Assembly (NCBI GenBank): GCA_012838955.1
Contig: DUOH01000027.1
Location: 1 to 64,000, forward strand
Source: Bacillota bacterium
Lineage (GTDB): Bacteria > Bacillota > UBA4882 > UBA10575
Length of the DNA: 64,000 nucleotides
Direction: 5' to 3'
This document shows positions 7,921 to 15,066 of this stretch, in pieces. Each line of letters starts with the position of its first letter. The stretch's first letter is position 1. Under the pieces are notes generated by a model, which saw only the letters and a program-made list of their open reading frames with translations, was not told the origin of the DNA and searched no databases. The translations under genes were made by a program, and so were the position numbers.

Positions 7921-8757
7921 GTGAGGACTTTGTGGAAAGGGGCGATCAGTTTCGGCCTGGTGAATGTGCCGGTTAAAATGTATACCGCCACCGAGCGTAA
8001 GAATATACACTTCAATTATTTACATTCCACCTGTAAAACACCGGTTCAGTACCGGAAGTTCTGCCCGCGCTGTAATACTGAGGTCAAACAGGAAGAGATC
8101 GTCCGGGGTTATGAGTATGAACGCGGCCGGTACGTAATCATCCGCGATGAAGACCTGGAGTTCTTGCCGGGAGAAAAAAACAAAACCCTCGATATCCTGG
8201 ACTTCGTCGATCTGGCTGAGATTGACCCCGTCTATTTCGATAAAAGCTACTACCTTGAACCCAGCCCGGGCGGGGAAAAAGCCTATACGCTCCTGAAAAA
8301 GGCCATGACGGAAACAGGGAAGATCGCCATTGCCCGCGTGATGATCCGGTCCAAAAGCGCGTTGGCCTGCATTCGGGTGTATAATAACCTATTAACCCTA
8401 GAGACAATGTACTACCCGGATGAGATCCGCGCCGTTGAAACCCTGTCCGCCGGAGTTAAGGAAGCCGCCCTGCACCCTAATGAAATCAGTATGGCCAAAA
8501 GCCTGATTGAAAACCTCTCCACCTCCTTTGCACCGGAAAAATATACCGACGAATACCGGGCTAAACTAATGGAGGTAATCCAAGCCAAAGTGGCGGGAGA
8601 AGAGGTGGCAGTAGCTACTCCCCCGGAAATCGGGAAAGTCGTCGACCTCATGGATGCGCTGCGCGCCAGTTTGGAGGCGACTGAAAAACCGGAGAAAACA
8701 AAGACTGCAAAGAATGCAAAGACTGCAAAAAACGGACGAAAAAAGAGGACCGGGTGA
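7921..8757 (+). CDS. ku: Ku, non-homologous end-joining DNA-end binding protein
   Basis: The 278-aa protein has the full bacterial Ku core, starting RTLWKGAISFGLVNVPVKMY and containing the conserved HxxC/CPRC region (LHSTCKTPVQYRKFCPRC). Ku homodimers thread onto DNA double-strand ends and recruit the ligase and polymerase. The C-terminus (about 255-278) is a lysine-rich tail with a KTAKNA-type repeat, like the DNA-binding extensions of other bacterial Ku proteins. The start is a GTG behind GGGGAGGCAG. Downstream genes encode the ligase and polymerase parts of LigD as separate proteins, so this is a three-gene NHEJ set. In spore formers such systems repair breaks on germination. The palindromes just upstream may regulate it. 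Confidence 0.95.
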   Translation: MRTLWKGAISFGLVNVPVKMYTATERKNIHFNYLHSTCKTPVQYRKFCPRCNTEVKQEEIVRGYEYERGRYVIIRDEDLEFLPGEKNKTLDILDFVDLAEIDPVYFDKSYYLEPSPGGEKAYTLLKKAMTETGKIAIARVMIRSKSALACIRVYNNLLTLETMYYPDEIRAVETLSAGVKEAALHPNEISMAKSLIENLSTSFAPEKYTDEYRAKLMEVIQAKVAGEEVAVATPPEIGKVVDLMDALRASLEATEKPEKTKTAKNAKTAKNGRKKRTG

Positions 8758-8815
8758 GTCACTAAGTAATCAGAGTAGGATTAGTTGACTTGTACATGAT
8801 GGAAGAGGTACGTCC

Positions 8816-9778
8816 ATGACTACAAATAAAGGAATCCCCGACAGACTCCTCCCCATGCTGGCCGTACCGGCGGAACCCTTTGACTCCTCGGATTTTCTCT
8901 TTGAAATCAAATGGGACGGCTTGCGTTGCCTGGCCTTCTTAACGGACCGGACCAGGCTGCAGAGTCGAAACCAGAGCGACATTACTCTTCAGTATCCTGA
9001 ATTATGGGAAACCCACCGGCTACTCCGGACGAAAGACACGATCCTGGATGGCGAGATCATAGTCCTGGCAGAGGGCGCTCCCAGCTTCTTTCAGTTGCAA
9101 AGCAGGATGCGTTCAAAAACTGAGCGGAGCATCCGGGCGGGAATGCGAAATCACCCTGTAATCTATGTGCTCTTTGACCTCCTATACCTAGAAGGCCGGT
9201 CTTTATTGGACCTTCCTTTTCAGCAAAGAAGAGCATATTTGGAGAACCTGTATACACCCTCCCCCCATCTCCTACTCAGTGAGTGCTTTCCCGAACATGG
9301 ACGTTCTCTCTTTGCACAGGTGAAGAAGGCCGGTTTAGAAGGGTTGGTGGGAAAAGACCGAAACAGCCTATACTTTCCAGGCAAACGCAGTCCGGTTTGG
9401 CGAAAATGCCGGGTCACCAAGAGCGACCACTTTCTAATCTGTGGGTATACCACCAACCCCAAAGGCCGCGCAGATCTCTCCGCTTTAGTCATTGCCGCTA
9501 AAGACCGGGAAGATAACCTGGTTTCCTTCGGCTTAGTCGGCGCCGGATTATCTCAAGCAGAGATTGACCATGTATTAAGATTACTGAAGCCACGAATTAT
9601 TAAAGAATGCCCTTTATCGCACCAGCCGGGGCCTTCCATCCAAAAGGCCGTCTGGGTAAAACCGGAGCTCGTTTGTGAAGTGGAATACTTGGAGCTCACC
9701 CCGGACCGCCACTTGCGCCATCCGCTCTACCGGGGATTAAGACCCGAGGTTTCCCCGGAGGAGTGCAGGATCTCGTAG
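8816..9778 (+). CDS. ligD: ATP-dependent DNA ligase of the NHEJ system
   Basis: The product (320 aa) is a stand-alone LigD-type ATP-dependent ligase. The adenylation domain has motif I EIKWDGLR with the nucleotidyl lysine at residue 32. It continues with LDGEIIV and EGLVGKD and the WRKCRV motif, and is followed by an OB-fold domain (about 205-310) with GYTTNPKGR and LVGAGLS. It has no polymerase or 3'-phosphoesterase domain; the polymerase is the next gene. It lies 58 bp after ku on the same strand. The symbol ligD is used for the ligase half only. The ATG at 8816 is preceded by GGAAGAGG. Confidence 0.92.
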   Translation: MTTNKGIPDRLLPMLAVPAEPFDSSDFLFEIKWDGLRCLAFLTDRTRLQSRNQSDITLQYPELWETHRLLRTKDTILDGEIIVLAEGAPSFFQLQSRMRSKTERSIRAGMRNHPVIYVLFDLLYLEGRSLLDLPFQQRRAYLENLYTPSPHLLLSECFPEHGRSLFAQVKKAGLEGLVGKDRNSLYFPGKRSPVWRKCRVTKSDHFLICGYTTNPKGRADLSALVIAAKDREDNLVSFGLVGAGLSQAEIDHVLRLLKPRIIKECPLSHQPGPSIQKAVWVKPELVCEVEYLELTPDRHLRHPLYRGLRPEVSPEECRIS

Positions 9779-9974
9779 CCCGTCACTCGTGTGCCGGAGA
9801 GCATCGAGGAGAAGACGAGAAGACTTCCGGGCTTGTTTGCGCGGCGCCTAGTATTAGGGTGTTTCGCGTGACTTGTGACTTAGCGGAAGGTGGAGGCAGA
9901 AAGTTGGATCCCGAAGATAAAGGGGTGACTTCCGGCTACTAGCTCCCGAATACAACTAAGTGAGGCGAACTCAG

Positions 9975-10871
9975 ATGCAGGTCACCCAGTCGAAGGCCTT
10001 GACAGTGAACGGTCATCAAGTTCCCGTCAAAAATCTGGATAAACTCTTCTGGCCGGAGGAAGGGATCAGTAAAGGCCAGATTATGGAGTACTACATCAAA
10101 ATCTGGCCTTATATCAGCCGTCACTTAAAAGACCGCCCTCTCTCTCTGGTCCGTTACCCGGAAGGCGTCAACGGAGACTTTTTTTACCAAAAAAATTTCC
10201 CGGATGCTCCGGACTGGGTGGAAAAGATATCCATTCAATCCGCAGACCGGATCATTCATTACCCCATGGCCAACAACCTCGAATCTTTACTATGGAGTAT
10301 AAATTTAGGGTGTATTGAGGTCCATCCTTGGTTATCCCGGAAAAACGCGCTCAACCACCCCACTTATATAGTTATTGACCTTGATCCGATGCCTCCGGCT
10401 GACTTCCGCGCAGCAACCCAAGTGAGTCTGGCCTTCAAGTCACTGCTTGATCACTTGAAATTGGCTGCCTTTCCGAAGATCTCCGGGGCCACCGGTATCC
10501 ATCTTTACCTCCCCATTAAACCAGTTTATACCTTTAAGCAAACAAGCGCCTTCGTTAAACGCCTGGGTGAAGCCGTGATCGGCGTCCTTCCCCACCTGGC
10601 TACTAACGAGCGAAAGATCGAACGCAGAGAAGGAAAGGTCTATATCGATCATCTCCAGAACTCGAAAGGCAAAACCATCGCCGCAGTATACAGTCTGCGG
10701 CCCTTCCCAGGCGCTCCGGTCTCCATGCCTGTCTCCTGGGAAGAGTTGCCTTCCGTACGGCCGCAAAGTTTTTCTCTGTTCACCGTCCCCGGCTATCTAA
10801 AGGAAGAAGGAGATCTCTTCGAGCCTGTGCTCAGCCTGGAGCAGAAGCTTCCACCGGAACTCCTTACTTAA
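9975..10871 (+). CDS. ligD: LigD-type polymerase (archaeo-eukaryotic primase fold)
   Basis: This 298-aa protein is the polymerase part of a split LigD. It carries the family opening LTVNGHQVPVKNLDKLFWPEEG, then GDFFYQKNFP, and the catalytic aspartate pair DLDP at residues 135-138. SGATGIHLYLPI and YIDHLQNSKGKT complete the signature. The enzyme fills gaps and can add ribonucleotides at broken DNA ends during joining. I chose the ATG at 9975 because GAGGCGA precedes it; a GTG at 9960 is in frame but has no ribosome site. It lies 196 bp after the ligase, in a stretch without recognisable signals, and its 3' end overlaps the convergent gene by 8 bp. Confidence 0.93.
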   Translation: MQVTQSKALTVNGHQVPVKNLDKLFWPEEGISKGQIMEYYIKIWPYISRHLKDRPLSLVRYPEGVNGDFFYQKNFPDAPDWVEKISIQSADRIIHYPMANNLESLLWSINLGCIEVHPWLSRKNALNHPTYIVIDLDPMPPADFRAATQVSLAFKSLLDHLKLAAFPKISGATGIHLYLPIKPVYTFKQTSAFVKRLGEAVIGVLPHLATNERKIERREGKVYIDHLQNSKGKTIAAVYSLRPFPGAPVSMPVSWEELPSVRPQSFSLFTVPGYLKEEGDLFEPVLSLEQKLPPELLT

Positions 10872-11577
10872 TCCTCCGCAGCCTCCTCTTTCTGAACCGC
10901 TCCTTAATCTTGTCCTTCCATCCCTCATAAGAAAAGCCCTTCTGCCACGCCCAGTAACGGACTCCCCTGGAAAACGGCCCTCCGCCGCTGAATAAATAGA
11001 CCACTGAGATCCCGCTGACAGAGGCCAACCCCAAGAGCAGGCCGCTTATACCCGTCCCGGCTTGCACATGAGTGAGAAAGGTGCTTCCCGCCAATATCCA
11101 CGCCAATAACTTCGCCCGGATGGGAAAAAGTCCCCAAAAAAGCGCCTCCCAGTCAGGATGAAGTTCCGCCCAGGCCCAAGTCAACCCGACCAGGGGAAGC
11201 CATAAACCGTTTACTCCGATCCGCCCTTTAAAAAAGAGTGCGCTTACTAAAGAGATGGCCGCACCCGTAACCAAGGTCACCAAAGCCAGGAAGATCGCAT
11301 AAGACTGACTTCCCCACCCCCGCTCCAGAGAGCCGCCGATGTACCAGAACCATAAGACGGCAAACAAGAGGGATAATGAGATCCGGTTAACCAAGGGATA
11401 GGTAATGAGGGTCCAAGGCCTGAAGAACAACCAGACCGGCTGCAGGGAGAGTAAATTACCGATCAATCCATATAACCATGCCAACAGGGAGATTATTCCG
11501 GCGCTTAATATGAGTCCTTTGGTGATCGGTGAAAATTCTCTATATAAGAACCGTCGAAATTCATCATATCGTCTCAT
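10864..11577 (-). CDS. rhomboid-like membrane protein lacking the catalytic serine
   Basis: The 237-aa protein has about six hydrophobic segments between residues 18 and 195. The N-terminal pattern RPWTLITYPLVN followed by GSLERGWGSQSYAIF resembles the rhomboid superfamily, in which these loops precede the active-site helix. Where rhomboid proteases have GxSG, this protein has GVNG, and no catalytic histidine partner is evident. It therefore looks like an inactive rhomboid-family protein of the iRhom/Derlin/DUF1751 sort (inference). The C-terminus (about 205-237) is strongly basic and cytoplasmic. It has no operon partners and converges with the polymerase gene. An unrelated polytopic protein cannot be excluded. 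Confidence 0.6.
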   Translation of the reverse strand: MRRYDEFRRFLYREFSPITKGLILSAGIISLLAWLYGLIGNLLSLQPVWLFFRPWTLITYPLVNRISLSLLFAVLWFWYIGGSLERGWGSQSYAIFLALVTLVTGAAISLVSALFFKGRIGVNGLWLPLVGLTWAWAELHPDWEALFWGLFPIRAKLLAWILAGSTFLTHVQAGTGISGLLLGLASVSGISVVYLFSGGGPFSRGVRYWAWQKGFSYEGWKDKIKERFRKRRLRRIK

Positions 11578-11680
11578 GCAGCATCCTCCTTTACTATACT
11601 ACTGTCTTTTCAACCTTACTTTTTATTCTATCCTGACCTCTAGGGAAAACACCAGGCAGACAGATACGACAATTCCCCTT

Positions 11681-11734
11681 TTCTGCTCTGTGGAAAAATT
11701 CTGCTCTGTAGAAAAAGTTTGCCTTGCAGAAAAA
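11681..11734. repeat. three 18-bp tandem repeats in an intergenic region
   Basis: Units TTCTGCTCTGTGGAAAAA (11681-11698), TTCTGCTCTGTAGAAAAA (11699-11716) and a diverged GTTTGCCTTGCAGAAAAA (11717-11734) are directly adjacent. They lie in the 310-bp region 11578-11888 between the rhomboid-like gene and the zinc-finger gene. I see no gene in that region. The promoter of the rhomboid-like gene must also lie there. Confidence 0.75.
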
Positions 11735-11888
11735 AGACGGCTTCTTGACCAGAGGCCGCCTCCTTTTACTCTTTCCCTTTTTCTCCCCTAAACATTCTCA
11801 TCATATAAGACCGCCTCCGACCTTGTCCTCCACGTAAAAAACCGTCGTCCTGTCCCCTTGGCTATTATAAAACAACGCCATGCTTCAC

Positions 11889-12071
11889 TCAGCTGCGAAT
11901 CGCTCCCAGTAAATCTTTGTAAGTATCAATGTCCATCCCAATCTCGGATCTGCGGGCAACAATATCGGACCCTTTTTCCTTTGCGCACTTCACACACCTT
12001 TTCGTTTGTGGTAATGCTTCTAAGCGTTCCGCTGGAATGACCTTACCACAGATTTCACACTTTCTAACCAT
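11889..12071 (-). CDS. short TraR/DksA-type zinc-finger protein
   Basis: This 60-aa protein is little more than a C4 zinc finger: CEICG at residues 5-9 and CVKCAKEKG from about residue 26, spaced by IPAERLEALPQTKR, as in DksA/TraR C-terminal zinc fingers. It lacks the long coiled coil that lets DksA reach into RNA polymerase, so a full DksA role is unlikely. The remaining 25 residues are polar and helical. The ATG at 12071 follows AAAGGAGGGGG, a strong ribosome site, which supports a real gene despite its size. Its 3' neighbour is a repeat-bearing gap and its 5' neighbour is the Nif3 gene, on the same strand. Confidence 0.8.
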   Translation of the reverse strand: MVRKCEICGKVIPAERLEALPQTKRCVKCAKEKGSDIVARRSEIGMDIDTYKDLLGAIRS

Positions 12072-12213
12072 AGTATGCCCCCTCCTTTAATAGCGTTGTC
12101 GTGCGCTCTACATCTACCGCCTAACCGCAACGCTTCCAAAAGACGCTAAAACAGCGCTTACCTACTGAGTATTTAGATATTACTCCGGCAATGCGATACA
12201 AGATATCCTAGAG

Positions 12214-13311
12214 TTAAAAATACGGATTAACCTGTGTTTTACTGATCGAGATCAGTAGATCCTCTCCGGCATATTCCCGGAATAAATACTCTTTGAGCTG
12301 GTTTAGTCCTTTGGCTTCCATTACATGGTGGCCCGGATCAACTAGGGACAGGCCGATCTCCTTCCCTAGCATAAAGTCATGATAACCCAGATCTGAAGTG
12401 ATCAAAACTTCAGCGCCTACAGCCTTAGCTTTCTGTAAGTATCTCCCCCCGCTCCCTCCCAGCACGGCAACGTTTCTCACCCGTTCCCGGCGAAAGCCTC
12501 CGCAGCGCAGATGTGGCCAGGGAAAAATCTCTTTTACACTGTTGATAAAGTCGTTCCAAGTCATTTCCGTCGGTAACACGCCTATTCTACCCAGACCCGT
12601 AGTTTGGCTGTGCTGAACCAGAGGATAGAGGTCAAAGGCTACCTCTTCATAAGGATGTGCCTCCAAGAGAGCGTGAATCACCTTCCCCTTGATTCGAGCC
12701 GGAAGGATTGTTTCCAATCTAACCTCCTCAGCCCGTTCTATGCTTCCTATTTTACCCAAAAACGGGTCGGATCCTTCACGCGGTAAAAAAGTACCGGTTC
12801 CACTGGTTTGAAAGGTGCAATGGCTATAACTTCCAATCCAACCGGCGCCCGCTGCGGTGATGGCCTCCATCACCACCTCTTCGTACCCCCGTGGGATAAA
12901 GACAACTAACTTGAGGTATGTTTCCCCTTCGGTGATGGGCCGGGAATCCATTAAATGGAGGAGTTCCGCCAAGTATTGGTTTAGGCCGCCGGCGGAGCGG
13001 TCATAATTCGTATGCAGAGTATAAACGGAAATCCCGTTTTTGATCAGTTCCTCCCACAGTCGGCCTTGAGGCTGATCTAGCCGTAGATTTTTCAACGGCT
13101 TAAAGATTGGAGGATGATGAGTGATAATTAAGTTACTGGAGAGGGTCTTTGCTTCTTCAACGGTCTCAGGCGTTAAATCCAGAGACAATAGAATCCCGTT
13201 TACTTTTTCTTCAAAGCGCCCAACCAATAACCCTACGTTATCCCATTCCTCCGCCAATTCCACGGGAGCGATCTTTTCTAAAACTGTAGCAATTTCTCTG
13301 ACTGTCAACAA
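12214..13311 (-). CDS. Nif3-like dinuclear metal centre protein
   Basis: The 365-aa protein is a long-form NIF3/YqfO-type protein. N-terminal WDNVGLLVG and ITHHPPIFKP and C-terminal HHVMEAKGL carry the histidines that bind two metals in the hexameric toroid. A PII/CutA-like insert lies between them (about residues 130-230, KLVVFIPRGYEEVV to HPYEEVAFDLY), as in Bacillus and Staphylococcus homologues. In E. coli YbgI the family is linked to envelope or nucleotide hydrolysis, but the physiological substrate is not settled. It starts with TTG at 13311 behind AAGGTGGT. In many Firmicutes this gene follows rpoD and a tRNA methyltransferase gene; here only two tRNA genes lie between it and rpoD. Confidence 0.9.
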   Translation of the reverse strand: MLTVREIATVLEKIAPVELAEEWDNVGLLVGRFEEKVNGILLSLDLTPETVEEAKTLSSNLIITHHPPIFKPLKNLRLDQPQGRLWEELIKNGISVYTLHTNYDRSAGGLNQYLAELLHLMDSRPITEGETYLKLVVFIPRGYEEVVMEAITAAGAGWIGSYSHCTFQTSGTGTFLPREGSDPFLGKIGSIERAEEVRLETILPARIKGKVIHALLEAHPYEEVAFDLYPLVQHSQTTGLGRIGVLPTEMTWNDFINSVKEIFPWPHLRCGGFRRERVRNVAVLGGSGGRYLQKAKAVGAEVLITSDLGYHDFMLGKEIGLSLVDPGHHVMEAKGLNQLKEYLFREYAGEDLLISISKTQVNPYF

Positions 13312-13555
13312 TCAAGACCACCTTCATTCCCATGCTAAGCTGAGAAGTCATTTGGTTGTAGTATAAATTCTAGACCCGACTCCTATTTCCTGCTTTTTTC
13401 TTTCTCAAGGAAACCGTCGAAGAGCAGGCCAGGTAATATTTGCCGGTCCATAGCTTTGGTTCTTACATTTCTATGCAATTACTTTTACCAATATCGCAAG
13501 AGAACACTATCTAATCCGCGCATCGTGAACGGGAAATCCTGGATCCGGTAGGTAT

Positions 13556-13584
13556 AAAAAAAGTTTCCCGCATACGCTGGAAAC
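13556..13584 (-). terminator. terminator after the tRNA-Asn/tRNA-Met pair
   Basis: On the minus strand GTTTCC and GGAAAC pair (13563-13568 with 13579-13584) and are followed by seven T. It lies about 27 bp beyond the 3' end of tRNA-Met. Confidence 0.75.
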
Positions 13585-13610
13585 TAACTGGGTTCGGAGC
13601 TATTCTGAAT

Positions 13611-13685
13611 TGGTGGGCCCACCTGGATTTGAACCAGGGACCGATCGGTTATGAGCCGACTGCTCTACCGCTGAGCTATGGGCCC
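13611..13685 (-). tRNA. tRNA-Met (CAT anticodon)
   Basis: A full 75-nt cloverleaf with encoded CCA. The acceptor stem GGGCCCA pairs with TGGGCCC. The anticodon loop reads CTCATAA between stems GTCGG-like and CCGAT-like arms, and the T arm has GGTTCAAATCC. CAT may be elongator Met or lysidine-modified Ile2; the sequence alone does not decide it. It is not the initiator type, because the acceptor is fully paired. Confidence 0.93.
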
Positions 13686-13694
13686 AAATAGAAA

Positions 13695-13769
13695 TGGCTC
13701 CCCGAGCTGGACTCGAACCAGCAACCACTCGGTTAACAGCCGAGCGCTCTACCATTGAGCTATCGAGGA
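13695..13769 (-). tRNA. tRNA-Asn (GTT)
   Basis: A 75-nt cloverleaf with encoded CCA. Acceptor TCCTCGA pairs with TCGGGGA with one wobble pair, the anticodon loop is CTGTTAA, and the T arm has GGTTCGAGTCC. It lies 9 bp upstream of tRNA-Met and is probably cotranscribed with it. Confidence 0.95.
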
Positions 13770-13834
13770 GCGTCAGTGGCAAATATTATTTTACACCTTT
13801 CAATAATATAAGTCAAGACATATCCGGTTTTTTT

Positions 13835-14971
13835 CTATTCTAAAAAATCCTTTAGCTTCTTGCTTCTACTGGGATGACGCAGCTTACGCAGGGCTTTAGC
13901 TTCAATCTGCCTAATCCGCTCCCTGGTTACACCGAAGACTTGGCCAACCTCTTCCAGGGTTCTCGCCCGTCCGTCTTCCAAACCAAAGCGTAAACGCAAA
14001 ACCCTTTCTTCCCTTTGGGTTAAAGTATCAAGGACATCCTCCAGCTGTTCTTTTAAAAGATGGAAGGAAGCGGCTTCAGCCGGAGCCGGAGCATCCTGAT
14101 CCTCAATGAAATCTCCCAGGTGACTATCTTCTTCTTCACCGATGGGAGTTTCCAGTGAGACCGGTTCTTGGGCGATCTTCATAATCTCCCGTACCCGTTC
14201 CACCGGTAGCCCCATTTCTTCCGCAATCTCTTCGGCGGAAGGCTCCCGTCCCAGAGTCTGCAAAAGTTGGCGCGAGACACGGATTAGTTTATTAATCGTC
14301 TCCACCATATGCACGGGGATCCGAATTGTTCTGGCCTGATCAGCAATGGCTCTGGTGATGGCCTGCCGAATCCACCAAGTAGCATAGGTGCTAAACTTAA
14401 AGCCTTTTCTGTGGTCAAACTTCTCCACAGCCTTGATCAGTCCTAGATTACCCTCTTGAATCAGATCAAGGAAGAGCATGCCCCGTCCCACATAACGTTT
14501 GGCGATACTCACCACTAAGCGCAGGTTAGCTTCGGCCAAGCGCCGTTTGGCCAGTTCTTCCCCTTCCTTCGCTCTTTTGGCCAATTCAATCTCTTCCTCT
14601 GCGGAGAGCAAGGGAACCCTACCGATCTCTTTCAGGTACATCCGCACCGGATCGTCAAGGGCAATCCCTTCCGGAATTGTAATATCCAAGTCAGGTGTCT
14701 CCTCCGGAGAGAAATCCTCATCCGGCTCCTCCTCAGGGTGGTCTGCAATTATTTCAATCCCTTTCGAGGTCAGAGCCTCATAAATCTCGTCGATTTCCTC
14801 TGGAGAAAGATCTACCTGTTCAAAGAGGTCCATAATCTCTTGATAGGTGATTGCGCCCTTTTTCCGGCCAATGGTCATCGCCTCTTTGAGAGCCTTCGCC
14901 CTTTTCAGTTCCTTATTCTGATCCAGATCCTTCTCCTGATCTTTTTCCACTTTTACTTCTTTCTCGCGCAT
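13835..14971 (-). CDS. rpoD: primary RNA polymerase sigma factor (sigma-70/SigA)
   Basis: This is the housekeeping sigma factor, 378 aa from the chosen start. A lysine/glutamate-rich leader precedes sigma region 1.1 ([18 protein letters not shown]). Region 1.2 ([16 protein letters not shown]) follows, then region 2 (RDLIQEG-like [19 protein letters not shown] and [16 protein letters not shown]). Region 3 and region 4 complete it, with the -35 helix-turn-helix [20 protein letters not shown]. The ATG at 14971 has TAGGAG five bases upstream; a GTG at 15001 in frame is the alternative and adds 10 residues. It follows dnaG on the same strand as in the macromolecular synthesis operon, with a strong stem-loop between them. 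Confidence 0.95.
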   Translation of the reverse strand: MREKEVKVEKDQEKDLDQNKELKRAKALKEAMTIGRKKGAITYQEIMDLFEQVDLSPEEIDEIYEALTSKGIEIIADHPEEEPDEDFSPEETPDLDITIPEGIALDDPVRMYLKEIGRVPLLSAEEEIELAKRAKEGEELAKRRLAEANLRLVVSIAKRYVGRGMLFLDLIQEGNLGLIKAVEKFDHRKGFKFSTYATWWIRQAITRAIADQARTIRIPVHMVETINKLIRVSRQLLQTLGREPSAEEIAEEMGLPVERVREIMKIAQEPVSLETPIGEEEDSHLGDFIEDQDAPAPAEAASFHLLKEQLEDVLDTLTQREERVLRLRFGLEDGRARTLEEVGQVFGVTRERIRQIEAKALRKLRHPSRSKKLKDFLE

Positions 14972-15041
14972 CTGCGCTCCTACCTCTTTTTCTTTGCCCA
15001 CTTAATTATCATCCTTCCCAGAGAAAACCGGAAAATTTCAT

Positions 15042-15063
15042 CGCGCTTAGGGTTCTAAGCGCG
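15042..15063 (-). promoter_or_regulatory. stem-loop between dnaG and rpoD
   Basis: A perfect 9-bp stem, CGCGCTTAG (15042-15050) with CTAAGCGCG (15055-15063), closes a 4-nt loop. It starts 3 bp after the dnaG stop. In the minus-strand transcript no T-run follows, so complete termination is unlikely. It may be a processing or partial-attenuation site that sets the dnaG:rpoD ratio. On the plus strand it is followed by TTTT. Confidence 0.65.
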
Positions 15064-15066
15064 CTT

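Noticed and set aside
13600-13782. 60-residue frame over the tRNA pair
   Set aside because: It is a chance reading of two tRNA genes; the cloverleafs are complete.
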